From contig JAOPYI010000157.1 in NCBI GenBank assembly GCA_025964675.1, forward strand, positions 1 to 35,569: a stretch of 35,569 nt of DNA, written 5' to 3'. This DNA is from Sphaerisporangium sp. Lineage in GTDB: Bacteria; Actinomycetota; Actinomycetes; Streptosporangiales; Streptosporangiaceae. The notes under the pieces are model-generated. The model did no database searches, was not told the DNA's origin, and worked only from the letters and a program-made list of their open reading frames with translations. Below are positions 1 through 7,215 of this stretch, piece by piece; positions within the stretch are counted from its first letter, which is position 1, and every line of letters begins with the position of its first letter. A program made the translations under genes and the position numbers.

Positions 1-1142
1 AGCTCGACGTTCTGGCCGGGACGGACGTGGCTGCGGGCGTTGACGCGGGCGGTCCACAGCGACTTGTCGCCGATCAGGGGCAGCACGGCCGCCTCTTCGT
101 CGTCACCGGTGTCCTGGGCGGCCACGGTGTCCTTGTGCTCGACCGGCGGGGCGTCGATGAGGAACAGCACGTTGATCTCGCTGCCCAGCTCCTCGGTGAC
201 CTCCGCGCGGGTCGGGATGCGTGCCCAGCCGGCGGAGCTGCCGTTGGCTGCGGAGATGTCCTCGAAGTCCGAGGGGCGGATGCCGAGGATCAGCTTCTTG
301 CCGAAGTACTGGTCGAGGCCCGGCTTCTCGGCGAAGGTGGACTCCGGGACCGGCAGCTTCAGGCCGGCGAAGGTGACGGCGGCGCCGCCGTCACCGCGCA
401 CCAGCTCGGCGTCGACGAAGTTCATGGACGGGGAGCCCATGAACCCGGCGACGAACAGGTTGACGGGGCCGGCGAAGAGATTCGTCGGGGTGTCGACCTG
501 CTGCAGGATGCCGTCACGGAGCACGCAGACCCGGTCGCCGAGCGTCATGGCCTCGACCTGGTCGTGCGTCACGTAGACCGTGGTGACGCCGAGGCGCTCG
601 TGCATCTGGTTCAGCGAGGCCCGCATGGAGACGCGGAGCTTGGCGTCCAGGTTGGACAGCGGCTCGTCCATGAGGAACGCCTGCGGCTCGCGCACGATGG
701 CGCGGCCCATGGCGACACGCTGGCGCTGGCCACCGGACAGGGCGGCCGGCTTGCGCTTGAGGTACTGGTCGAGGCCGAGCATCTTGGCGGCCTCCTGAAC
801 GCGCTTGGCGATCTCGGCCTTGGGCATCTTGCGCAGCTTGAGGCCGAAGGCGAGGTTCTCCTCGACCGTCATGTGCGGATAGAGCGCGTAGTTCTGGAAC
901 ACCATCGCGATGTCGCGGTCCTTCGGTGGCAGGTGGTTCACCACCCGGTCGCCGATGGAGATCTCGCCGCCGCTGATGTCCTCGAGCCCGGCGATCATGC
1001 GCAGCGCGGTGGACTTACCACAACCTGACGGGCCGACGAGCACCATGAACTCGCCGTCCTGGATCTCCAGGTCGAGGCCGTTCACAGCCTTCACACCGCC
1101 GGCATAGATCTTGTCAACGTTGCGCAGAACGATTGATGCCAT
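1..1142 (-). CDS. Sugar ABC transporter ATP-binding protein, MsmK/UgpC/MalK family (3' end cut by window)
   Basis: This is the cytoplasmic ATPase of a carbohydrate importer, which binds the membrane permeases and powers uptake of oligosaccharides or glycerol-3-phosphate-type substrates. The reading frame is open from ATG at 1142 to the window edge, about 380 residues, so only the last stretch is missing. Visible are Walker [10 protein letters not shown] (residues 37-45), the Q-loop ([13 protein letters not shown]), the signature LSGGQ (135-139), Walker B FLMDEP (156-161) and the H-loop His193. A C-terminal OB/TOBE regulatory region follows (GIRPSDFED), as in MsmK and UgpC. These ATPases often serve several sugar permeases and can lie apart from them, and no permease is seen here. 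A divergent LacI regulator and a candidate operator 35 bases before the start suggest sugar-responsive control. The exact substrate cannot be read from the sequence. Confidence 0.95.
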   Translation of the reverse strand, partial: MASIVLRNVDKIYAGGVKAVNGLDLEIQDGEFMVLVGPSGCGKSTALRMIAGLEDISGGEISIGDRVVNHLPPKDRDIAMVFQNYALYPHMTVEENLAFGLKLRKMPKAEIAKRVQEAAKMLGLDQYLKRKPAALSGGQRQRVAMGRAIVREPQAFLMDEPLSNLDAKLRVSMRASLNQMHERLGVTTVYVTHDQVEAMTLGDRVCVLRDGILQQVDTPTNLFAGPVNLFVAGFMGSPSMNFVDAELVRGDGGAAVTFAGLKLPVPESTFAEKPGLDQYFGKKLILGIRPSDFEDISAANGSSAGWARIPTRAEVTEELGSEINVLFLIDAPPVEHKDTVAAQDTGDDEEAAVLPLIGDKSLWTARVNARSHVRPGQNVE

Positions 1143-1176
1143 GACAGTCCTTCGTGCGTCCGGGTGCCGCCGGATG

Positions 1177-1190
1177 TGGATACGTTTTCA
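1177..1190. promoter_or_regulatory. Candidate LacI-family operator upstream of the ABC ATPase gene
   Basis: The 14-base element TGGATACGTTTTCA is an imperfect dyad around a central CG (10 of 14 positions symmetric), as expected for LacI/GalR operators. It lies 35 bases before the start of the sugar ATPase gene, and a closely similar, more symmetric element sits at the start of the divergent LacI gene. Binding by the neighbouring regulator is inferred. Confidence 0.5.
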
Positions 1191-1293
1191 TGAATCTCAT
1201 CTGAACCGGACATCTCTGTCAAGCCCTTCCGAAATATAGGCTCTTCACACTGTTCAGAGGCCGGTCCCGTCTTGGCTGTCGCGTGGAACCATG

Positions 1294-1309
1294 ATGGAAT
1301 CGTTTCCAT
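1294..1309. promoter_or_regulatory. Candidate LacI-family operator overlapping the regulator's start codon
   Basis: ATGGAATCGTTTCCAT has perfect 6-base arms (ATGGAA/TTCCAT) around a CG centre, the classical LacI/GalR operator geometry. Its last two bases overlap the first two of the proposed ATG at 1308. A repressor bound here would block initiation of its own gene, so autoregulation is likely. Confidence 0.6.
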
Positions 1310-2306
1310 GAGGGTGAGCGGACAGCGTCGTACGACCATCAAGGATGTGGCCGAGGCGGCCGAGGTCGGAGTGGCGACCGTCTCGCGCGTGCTGTCGGGC
1401 ACGGGGTTCGCGAGCCCGGCGACGCGGGAGAAGGTCCTGGCCGCCGCCGCCCGGCTCGACTACCGCCCGAGCGCGCTCGGGCGCAACCTTCGCCGGCAGC
1501 GCACCGGCGGCATCGGCCTCCTCATTCCAGACATCACAGATACTTTCTACGCCCGTCTGGCCGACGGCGTGCTCACCTGCGCGCAATCGGCGGGCGAGCC
1601 GGTGATGATCGGCACCACCGGCGACGACCCCGAGCGGGAGGCCCAGCTCATCGGCTCGCTGATCGAGGAGAGCGTGGACCGGGTCATCGCGGTGCCGTCC
1701 GGCGACGGCGAGATGTGGGGGCCGGCGTTCCGGGCCGGGCTCAGCGTGGTCTTCGCCGAGCGGCCGGTGCAGGGCCGCGAGAACGTCCCGTCGGTGGTGA
1801 CGGACGACCGTTCTGGAGTCCGCACCGCCGTCGAGTACCTCGCCGGGCTCGGCCACCGGCGCATCGCCTTCCTCGCGCGGCACGGGCAGGCCCAGCGCGC
1901 GCGTGCCTTCCGCGAGGCGCTGGCCGCGCTCGGGGTGCCGGTCGACGAGGAGCTGATCGTGCGGGCGCACGCCAGCCGTGACTCGGCGTACGCCGCCGCC
2001 TCCGGGCTCTTCCAGCACCGCCCCGACCTCACCGCGGTTCTTGCCGGGGGCAACATGCTCGGCGAGGCGGCCGTCCTCGCGGCCAGGGAGCTCGACATCC
2101 GCGTGCCGCGCGACGTCTCCCTGATCATGTTCGACGACGTGCCGTGGGCGGAGCTTTGCTCTCCCCCGCTCACGGTGATCTCTCAGCCCGCCCAGGACAT
2201 GGGCTACCGCGCGGCCGAGCTGGTGCTGCGCGAGGGGCGCCGTTCACGCACCGTCACGCTGCCGACCGAGCTGATCGTCCGGGGAAGCTGCGGGCCGCGC
2301 CGCTGA
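1308..2306 (+). CDS. LacI-family transcriptional regulator
   Basis: This is a DNA-binding repressor with a periplasmic-binding-protein-like effector domain, presumably sensing a sugar. Residues about 9-55 form the LacI helix-turn-helix and hinge (TIKDVAEAAEVGVATVSRVLSG, then REKVLAAAARLDYRPSALGRNLR). The remainder is the two-lobed Peripla_BP domain (IGLLIPDITDTFYARLADGV, VVTDDRSGVRTAVEYLAGLGHRRIAFL), ending in PPLTVISQPAQDMGYRAAEL. I prefer ATG 1308, which gives about 332 residues, the family norm. A TTG at 1272 would add 12 residues without family resemblance. The start codon overlaps a LacI-type palindrome. The gene is divergent from the sugar ATPase and convergent with the glutathione peroxidase gene, 9 bases away. 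Confidence 0.93.
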   Translation: MRVSGQRRTTIKDVAEAAEVGVATVSRVLSGTGFASPATREKVLAAAARLDYRPSALGRNLRRQRTGGIGLLIPDITDTFYARLADGVLTCAQSAGEPVMIGTTGDDPEREAQLIGSLIEESVDRVIAVPSGDGEMWGPAFRAGLSVVFAERPVQGRENVPSVVTDDRSGVRTAVEYLAGLGHRRIAFLARHGQAQRARAFREALAALGVPVDEELIVRAHASRDSAYAAASGLFQHRPDLTAVLAGGNMLGEAAVLAARELDIRVPRDVSLIMFDDVPWAELCSPPLTVISQPAQDMGYRAAELVLREGRRSRTVTLPTELIVRGSCGPRR

Positions 2307-2315
2307 CCGTCCCGG

Positions 2316-2804
2316 CTAGCCGATCGCCTTCTCGATGGCCTCGACGACCGTGAGGTCCTCGGGGTCGGTACGCGGGCGGAACCGCGCGACGACGTTCCCC
2401 TCCCTGTCGAGGAGGAACTTCTCGAAGTTCCACTGCACATCGCCCGCGTCACCCAAGGCGTCGGGGGCCGGCACCAGCGACTCGTACAGCGGGTGGCGGC
2501 CGTCACCGTTGACGTCGATCTTCTCCAGCAGGGGGAAGTCCACGCCGTAGGTCGTCACGCAGAAATCCTGGATCTGCTCCGCCGACCCCGGCTCCTGGCC
2601 CGCGAACTGGTTGCAGGGCACGCCGACGACCGTGAAACCACGGTGGCCGAACCGCTCCTGGAGCCGGACGAGGCCGGCGTACTGAGGGGTCAAACCGCAC
2701 TTCGAAGCCACGTTCACCACGAGGGTCGCCTTGTCGCCAGTCAGCTCCGCAAGTGTGGTCGGCGCATCGGCGAGCGTGCGTACCGGAATATCCCGAAGAC
2801 TCAT
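2316..2804 (-). CDS. Glutathione peroxidase family thiol peroxidase
   Basis: A 162-residue thioredoxin-fold peroxidase that reduces hydrogen peroxide and organic or lipid hydroperoxides. In bacteria lacking glutathione these enzymes normally take electrons from thioredoxin. The catalytic set is present: peroxidatic Cys36 in NVASKCG, Gln70 in the NQFAGQEP motif and Trp125 in WNFEKFL. Cys82 in FCVTTYG is placed like the resolving cysteine of thioredoxin-dependent members. The peroxidatic residue is ordinary Cys (TGC), not selenocysteine. Length and motif order match the family. The gene ends 9 bases from the convergent LacI gene and appears monocistronic. Confidence 0.94.
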   Translation of the reverse strand: MSLRDIPVRTLADAPTTLAELTGDKATLVVNVASKCGLTPQYAGLVRLQERFGHRGFTVVGVPCNQFAGQEPGSAEQIQDFCVTTYGVDFPLLEKIDVNGDGRHPLYESLVPAPDALGDAGDVQWNFEKFLLDREGNVVARFRPRTDPEDLTVVEAIEKAIG

Positions 2805-3160
2805 GAACCCACCCTAATCGGGCATCGGCGGCCGACGCGGCTCGCCGGGCGTGATGTCGCATCAGTCCCGTATCCACGGGTGTGGCCGCACCAAACCTCA
2901 ACCATCGGGCATTTCTGGATCATGCGCCGATCACGTCGAGCACGACGCGGGCCAACGGGCCCCCGCGAAACGGCAGAGATGTCCCGCTTCGACGGCAAAC
3001 AACTGCCCCATGCGTGTCGGGAATCGTGGGTCACGGGCGGATCGGCTACTAGAAACCGCCGTAGAACACGTCGCGGCGCCTTCCGGGGACACCAGTGTCC
3101 TCAACCGATTCCGGAACGGCCACGCGGACGTCCAACGCCCGAGCCACGGGTGCGGGACGG
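2805..3160. other. Intergenic stretch with no gene recognised
   Basis: About 360 bases lie between the peroxidase start and the palindrome before the transglycosylase gene. Open frames crossing it resemble no family and show no good ribosome binding site. It presumably contains two divergent promoters. Because actinomycete cell-wall hydrolase genes are often preceded by the c-di-AMP (ydaO) riboswitch, I looked for its conserved blocks and did not see them. Confidence 0.5.
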
Positions 3161-3186
3161 AGGTCGCCACACGCGTGTGGCGACCT
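3161..3186. promoter_or_regulatory. Perfect 26-bp palindrome before the secreted hydrolase gene
   Basis: The half-site AGGTCGCCACACG is followed at once by its exact reverse complement, giving 13-base arms with no spacer. It ends 15 bases before ATG 3202. The only purine-rich ribosome-binding-like sequence nearby (GGAGG, 3159-3163) overlaps its left edge. It could be an operator for a dimeric regulator or an RNA hairpin affecting translation. The T-poor flank argues against a terminator. Confidence 0.6.
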
Positions 3187-3201
3187 TCCGCACGCGGCCC
3201 G

Positions 3202-4119
3202 ATGAATAGGACCGATTTGGACAGTAACCGCGCTTTTCGTGGCGCAGTCGCCGCCGTCATCGCCACCGCCGCCCTGAACGGGACGGCCGGAGTGGCACAG
3301 GCGCTCGCGGGGCCGGAGGAAACGGCCGACGCCATCACCGGCACAGCGGAACCGGCCAATGTCACCGGACCGGCCGAGACGGCCACCGGCCCGGCAGAGA
3401 GGGCCGGAGCCGTCACCGGGCCGGACCAGGCGGGCTCGATCGTCGCCCCGGCGCCCTTCACTCCCGCGAACACCACCAGTACACCTTCGAGCGGGACGAC
3501 CGACGTGACGACGCCGTTCACCCGCCTGACCGCGACAACGGCGGTCGCAACCGCGCTGTCACCAGCACCCGCCCGCCCCGCCACCACGGCGTGGACGCAA
3601 AGGGTGCCCGTGAGCCCCATCTGGACCCCGGGCCGGCAGGGCAGGCCGATCTGGACCCGCGCCGGACTCGCGGGAATGGCCGGCGGTCTCACCGCAGCGG
3701 CCAAGGCCAAACCGACCAAGGCCAGGCCGACCAGGAAGACGCCCTACCGCGTGCATCGTGGGGTGTGGAGAACCTCCGCACATCCGAAGGTACGCGTATG
3801 GGCTCCGAAGACGCCCAAAGGCAGGAACAAGGCCATCGCCTACCGCCTCATCACCCAGCGATCCTGGCCGGTGACGCAGTTCCGCTGCCTCGACAGCCTG
3901 TGGACCAGAGAGAGCAACTGGAACCACCGGGCACAGAACCCCTCGTCAGGGGCCTACGGCATCCCGCAGGCACTCCCGGGGGCCAAAATGGTCGGCGTCG
4001 GGCACGACTGGCGCGTCAACCCGGCGACACAGATCCGCTGGGGTCTGAAGTACATCAAGGGGCGCTACGGCTCACCCTGTGGCGCGTGGGGTCATTTCCA
4101 GTCGCACAACTGGTACTGA
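3202..4119 (+). CDS. Secreted lytic transglycosylase-like (SLT domain) protein
   Basis: A 305-residue predicted exported cell-wall hydrolase. The N-terminus (MNRTDLDSNRAFRGAV followed by an Ala-rich hydrophobic stretch ending near AQALAG) looks like a signal peptide. Residues about 35-200 are a low-complexity Ala/Thr/Pro linker with GPAET-type repeats and a basic Lys/Arg-rich segment, perhaps for wall association. The C-terminal 80 or so residues carry the transglycosylase-like fold: WTRESNWNHRAQNPSSGAYG with the likely catalytic Glu at residue 237, then GIPQALPG and a closing WGLKYIKGRYGSPCGAW. The role is probably peptidoglycan cleavage during growth or spore germination. ATG 3202 is chosen because the signal peptide starts there. 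No convincing ribosome binding site precedes it directly, which is odd given the palindrome 15 bases upstream. Confidence 0.85.
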   Translation: MNRTDLDSNRAFRGAVAAVIATAALNGTAGVAQALAGPEETADAITGTAEPANVTGPAETATGPAERAGAVTGPDQAGSIVAPAPFTPANTTSTPSSGTTDVTTPFTRLTATTAVATALSPAPARPATTAWTQRVPVSPIWTPGRQGRPIWTRAGLAGMAGGLTAAAKAKPTKARPTRKTPYRVHRGVWRTSAHPKVRVWAPKTPKGRNKAIAYRLITQRSWPVTQFRCLDSLWTRESNWNHRAQNPSSGAYGIPQALPGAKMVGVGHDWRVNPATQIRWGLKYIKGRYGSPCGAWGHFQSHNWY

Positions 4120-4158
4120 GAGGTCGATGGGGAGTGCCCAGGGGAAGGGCGCACTCCG

Positions 4159-4184
4159 GCGCCCGGGGGATCACCCCCGGGCGC
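4159..4184. terminator. Bidirectional terminator hairpin
   Basis: Perfect 11-base stem (GCGCCCGGGGG / CCCCCGGGCGC) with a 4-base loop, between the convergent transglycosylase and TetR genes. The TetR stop codon (4171-4173) lies inside the loop, so the structure overlaps the end of that gene. There is no long T-tract, which is usual for high-GC actinomycete terminators. Confidence 0.75.
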
Positions 4185-4830
4185 TTCCCTTGTTCGACTG
4201 CTTGGAGTCCTGGAGCTGTACGGCTATCGCGCGGATCAGCATGTCGAGGCCGTACTCGAACGCCTCCTCGTGGTCGCACAGCCCGAGTATCGGCGCCAGC
4301 GTGCCGACCTCGGGGAACAGGGTGACATCCACGTCGGGAAGGTGGATGTCGGAGCGGTGCGCCGGGGCGAAGGTGGGCGTGACGCCGACCTCGCGCAGCA
4401 GCGACCCGATGATGTAGGCGATGAAGGTCCGCAGGATCTGGACGGCGTCCTCGCCGCCGAACCCGGCCTCACGCAGGGTGGCCAGGGCACGCTCGACCGG
4501 GAACAGCCCCGCGGGCGAATTGAGCTGGCGGCTCACCACGACCATGGTGGAGCGCGGGTAGTGGTGGGCGATCTGGCGGAACGCCCGTGCCTGGATCCGC
4601 ACCCGCTCGGTCCACTCGGCCGAGGGGTCGTCGGTGAAGGAGATCTGCGACAGCACGGTCTCGGCGACCGCGTCGAGCAGAGTCGCCTTGTTGGGTACAT
4701 GGTTGTAGAGCGACATGACCCCCACGCCGAGGTCGGCCGCGATCCGCCGCATCGAGATGGCGTCGGCGCCCTCACGCTCGATGAGGTCGATGGCGGCGGC
4801 GACGATCCGGGCTCGCGTCAGGGACGGCAT
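4171..4830 (-). CDS. TetR family transcriptional regulator
   Basis: A 219-residue repressor with an N-terminal TetR helix-turn-helix (residues about 5-50: RARIVAAAIDLIEREGADAISMRRIAADLGVGVMSLYNHVPNKATLLDAV). Its C-terminal ligand domain resembles the TetR_C_1 class (FPVERALATLREAGFGGEDAVQILRTFIAYIIG). It is divergent from the diiron protein gene, and two identical dyads lie in the 96-base interval between them. It most likely represses both itself and that gene until a small-molecule ligand binds; the ligand is unknown. The gene ends inside a terminator hairpin shared with the convergent secreted hydrolase. Confidence 0.92.
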   Translation of the reverse strand: MPSLTRARIVAAAIDLIEREGADAISMRRIAADLGVGVMSLYNHVPNKATLLDAVAETVLSQISFTDDPSAEWTERVRIQARAFRQIAHHYPRSTMVVVSRQLNSPAGLFPVERALATLREAGFGGEDAVQILRTFIAYIIGSLLREVGVTPTFAPAHRSDIHLPDVDVTLFPEVGTLAPILGLCDHEEAFEYGLDMLIRAIAVQLQDSKQSNKGSARG

Positions 4831-4859
4831 GAGGTCATTCTGTCCTCTCGCATTGACGT

Positions 4860-4874
4860 ACGTACAGCGTACGT
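4860..4874. promoter_or_regulatory. TetR operator candidate, site 1
   Basis: Perfect dyad ACGTAC-AGC-GTACGT. It is 30 bases upstream of the TetR start and repeated almost exactly at 4891-4905, centre to centre 31 bp (about three helical turns, same DNA face). Its position suggests autorepression of the regulator. Confidence 0.7.
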
Positions 4875-4890
4875 GTCACTCTCCAGTTGT

Positions 4891-4905
4891 ACGTACGGTG
4901 TACGT
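4891..4905. promoter_or_regulatory. TetR operator candidate, site 2
   Basis: Perfect dyad ACGTAC-GGT-GTACGT, the same arms as site 1 with a different 3-base centre. It ends 21 bases before the GTG start of the diiron protein gene, so bound repressor would cover its promoter or transcription start. Confidence 0.7.
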
Positions 4906-4926
4906 TCTCCCTCCCTGGAGGCCTCT

Positions 4927-6042
4927 GTGTCGACGCACGAGCTCTATACGATCCCCGCCGAGCTCTCCACCTGGGACGTGGAGATGGCCGGCTCCTCCCG
5001 CTTCAGCTGGGAGTACGACGAAGGCCGGGATCGCATGCTCGCCCTGTACCAGAAGGGCAAGGACAAGCAGTGGGACTCGGTCAAGCGCATCGACTGGGGA
5101 CTCGAGGTCGACCCTTACGACGTGCTTGGCATTCCCGACCAGTCCATCGCCATCTATGACACTCCCTTGTGGCACAAGATGGACGACAAGGCCCGCAAGG
5201 ACGTTAGGCGGCACGGCGCGGCCTGGCAGTTCTCGCAGTTCCTCCACGGGGAGCAGGGCGCGATGATCTGCTCCGCCCGCATCGTGGAGTCGGTGCCCGA
5301 CCTCGACTCGAAGTTCTACGCCGCCACGCAGACGATGGACGAGGCCCGGCACGCCGAGACGTACGCGAGGTTCCTCCAGGAGAAGGTGGGCATGGCCTAC
5401 CCGATCAACAAGTACCTCAAGTCCCTGCTCGACGACACCCTCAGCGACTCGCGCTGGGACATGCCCTACCTCGGCATGCAGGTGCTGATCGAAGGCCTGG
5501 CCCTGGCGGCGTTCGGCGTGATGCGCGACATGACGACCAAGCCGCTGCCCAAGCAGATCCTCGCGTACGTCATGCAGGACGAGGCCCGGCACGTCGCCTT
5601 CGGCCGGATGGCCCTGCGCGACTACTACAAACAGCTGACGGAGGCCGAACTGCGCGAGCGCGAGGACTTCGTGATCGAGGGCTGCTACCTCATGCGCGAC
5701 CGGCTGCGCGGCGTCGAGCAGTGGGAGACCCAGGGCTTCTCGCCGGACGAGGTGAAGCAGGCCATGGAGGCGGTCGACGAGTCGAAGTACCTCAAGCTCT
5801 TCCGCTCGCTGCTGTTCAGCCGCATCGTGCCGTGCGTCAAGGACATCGGGCTGTGGAGCGAGCGCCTGCAGAAGGCGTACGCCGACATGGGCGTGCTCGA
5901 CATGGCCGGTCAGAACCTGGACGCGTTGATGAGGCAGGACGAGGAGATCGCCGAGAAGCTCGACGCCGAGCGGTTCGCCGCCGAGCATGAGGAGCGCGCG
6001 GAGGAGATCGCCGAGACCATCTCGCTCGGCGGCAACGGCTGA
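4927..6042 (+). CDS. Ferritin-like diiron protein (R2-like/oxygenase type), TetR-controlled
   Basis: A 371-residue all-helical protein with the full carboxylate-bridged diiron ligand set: Glu109 (GEQGAM), Glu139/His142 (DEARH), Glu189 (IEGLAL) and Glu219/His222 (a second DEARH). This E-ExxH-E-ExxH pattern defines the ferritin-like superfamily, which includes ribonucleotide reductase R2, AurF-type N-oxygenases and fatty-acid desaturases. I cannot assign a substrate, so oxidation of an amine, lipid or xenobiotic is only plausible. No partner reductase is adjacent. GTG 4927 is preceded by GGAG at a 6-base spacing; upstream in-frame sequence runs into the regulator region and is not coding. Divergence from a TetR repressor with twin operators suggests inducible expression, for example as a response to a toxic compound. 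The C-terminal 40 residues are Glu-rich. Confidence 0.85.
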   Translation: MSTHELYTIPAELSTWDVEMAGSSRFSWEYDEGRDRMLALYQKGKDKQWDSVKRIDWGLEVDPYDVLGIPDQSIAIYDTPLWHKMDDKARKDVRRHGAAWQFSQFLHGEQGAMICSARIVESVPDLDSKFYAATQTMDEARHAETYARFLQEKVGMAYPINKYLKSLLDDTLSDSRWDMPYLGMQVLIEGLALAAFGVMRDMTTKPLPKQILAYVMQDEARHVAFGRMALRDYYKQLTEAELREREDFVIEGCYLMRDRLRGVEQWETQGFSPDEVKQAMEAVDESKYLKLFRSLLFSRIVPCVKDIGLWSERLQKAYADMGVLDMAGQNLDALMRQDEEIAEKLDAERFAAEHEERAEEIAETISLGGNG

Positions 6043-6055
6043 GACAGGGCCCGGC

Positions 6056-6400
6056 TCAGGGCAGGGTCAGCACGAACATGAGGGCGCCTGCGGCGGCGGC
6101 CACCACGCCGAGCCACGCGAGCACGGCGTCCGCCTGGACGTCCAGCGGGAGGCTCCCGTCGATCGCCCGCTGGACGCGCCGGTGCCGCACACCGCTTCTG
6201 GCCAGCAGGACGGCGCCGCAGAGCGCTGCAAGCACGAACGAGACGACGGCCACGCCGTCCCCGGAGTGCCGCCCGGCGATCCCGGCCGCGAGCAGCCCGC
6301 CGGCCCCGAGCGCGGTGGCGGTGCGCGTCCACGCCAGCAAGGTGCGCTCCATGTGCAGGCCGCTCTCCCCCGGCCCGTCCCCCCGGTGCGCCGGCCTCAT
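6056..6400 (-). CDS. DUF202 family small membrane protein (second of pair)
   Basis: A 114-residue protein of the DUF202/YidH type: the characteristic MERTLLAWTRTATALGAGG segment followed by three hydrophobic helices. ATG 6400 overlaps the last base of the preceding DUF202 gene's stop (TGATG), so translation is probably coupled and the two proteins may form a hetero-oligomer. Longer upstream frames are out-of-frame readings of the first DUF202 gene. DUF202 function is not established. The gene ends 13 bases from the convergent diiron gene. Confidence 0.85.
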   Translation of the reverse strand: MRPAHRGDGPGESGLHMERTLLAWTRTATALGAGGLLAAGIAGRHSGDGVAVVSFVLAALCGAVLLARSGVRHRRVQRAIDGSLPLDVQADAVLAWLGVVAAAAGALMFVLTLP

Positions 6401-6741
6401 CACCGGGCGACCACGATGAGGACGAGCGCGAGCACGGCCACCGCCGCGACGCCGTACCCGAACAGCGGGGCCAGGGCGAGCGGCGGAAGGGGCGCCTGGC
6501 GCCGCAGCGCCCGCTGCACGTGACGCCAGCGGGGGTAGGCCATGGCCGCGGCCAGCGCTGACAGCAGCACCAGGACGACCGCGAGGGCCGTGCGGACCCA
6601 GGGGACGAAGACCTCCTTCGGCACGGCCGCCATGCCCACGCCGCCCGCGCTCAGGGCCAGCGACGTACTCAGCCAGGTCAGAAACGTGCGCTCGTTGGCC
6701 AGCGTGAACCGGGGGTCCGGTTCGTTCCCCTCGATGTCCAT
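6400..6741 (-). CDS. DUF202 family (YidH-like) small membrane protein (first of pair)
   Basis: A 113-residue inner-membrane protein with the DUF202 hallmark LANERTFLTWLSTSLALSAGGVG at residues about 14-36 and two further hydrophobic helices (VRTALAVVLVLLSALAAAMAY and APLFGYGVAAVAVLALVLIVV). A basic, amphipathic connector (RWRHVQRALRRQ) separates them. Paired DUF202 genes are common in Actinobacteria, but their role is unknown. The gene is cotranscribed with the second DUF202 gene (1-base overlap). A lipoprotein gene ends 56 bases upstream on the same strand. Confidence 0.88.
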   Translation of the reverse strand: MDIEGNEPDPRFTLANERTFLTWLSTSLALSAGGVGMAAVPKEVFVPWVRTALAVVLVLLSALAAAMAYPRWRHVQRALRRQAPLPPLALAPLFGYGVAAVAVLALVLIVVAR

Positions 6742-6797
6742 AAGGCAAGGTTAATTTACGAGTACTCCCCCTAGAGTTGACGGGTTATTCGGGCCTG

Positions 6798-7166
6798 TCA
6801 GGTGCATTCCTGGGCAATCGTCTTGACGGCCTGGGCGGTGTCGTTGGCGACCTTCTGCGTAGCGTCCACCGCCTCGTTGGCGTTGTTGACGTTGAGCTTC
6901 TTGAAGTTGTCCGCGAGCTTCTGCAGGGCGTCGTTCAGAGTGGTGTTCCCGGCCGTGTTGGCCACGCCCTCGAGCTTCGTTGCTCCGTCCTGAAGCGCCT
7001 TCTCCATCGCCTTCGGGTCGTTGGCCAGACTCGCGACCTTGGCGCCGGTCTCGCTGATGACCTTGTTGGCCTCGATGCAGGCTTGGGCCTTGTCGACGGT
7101 GCTGCAACCCGTCGTGAGCACGGTGAAGCCGATCGCGGTCGCTGCGGCTAGGGGGAGGAATCGCAT
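6798..7166 (-). CDS. Small secreted lipoprotein, helical, function unknown
   Basis: A 122-residue protein with a lipoprotein signal peptide (MRFLPLAAATAIGFTVLTTGC, predicted lipidated Cys21). The residue at -3 is Thr rather than the usual Leu/Val, which is slightly atypical. The mature part is Lys/Asn/Ala-rich with heptad-like hydrophobic spacing (ALQKLADNFKKLNV, AVDATQKVANDTAQAVKTIAQ). This suggests a short helical bundle at the outer face of the membrane. A second Cys in the mature start and one near the C-terminus could form a disulfide. I recognise no enzymatic motif. It lies between the antiporter and DUF202 genes on the same strand, with a hairpin-containing gap upstream. Confidence 0.8.
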   Translation of the reverse strand: MRFLPLAAATAIGFTVLTTGCSTVDKAQACIEANKVISETGAKVASLANDPKAMEKALQDGATKLEGVANTAGNTTLNDALQKLADNFKKLNVNNANEAVDATQKVANDTAQAVKTIAQECT

Positions 7167-7215
7167 ATTGACGACACTAGCCGACTTCCCTCAGTACTGG
7201 CCGGTCATCGCCAGT

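Noticed and set aside
27-1028. Long open frame on the plus strand across the ABC ATPase gene
   Set aside because: It is the antisense of a recognised gene; the sequence is low-complexity Gly/Ala/Asp/His-rich and matches no family.
2805-3201. ydaO (c-di-AMP) riboswitch before the transglycosylase gene
   Set aside because: Expected from the gene type, but the conserved GGGGAACC- and GGGUGAAU-like blocks were not found by eye.
6742-6797. Iron-box-like sequence upstream of the DUF202 gene
   Set aside because: Only about half of the 19 positions of the IdeR/DmdR consensus match, and no symmetry is present.
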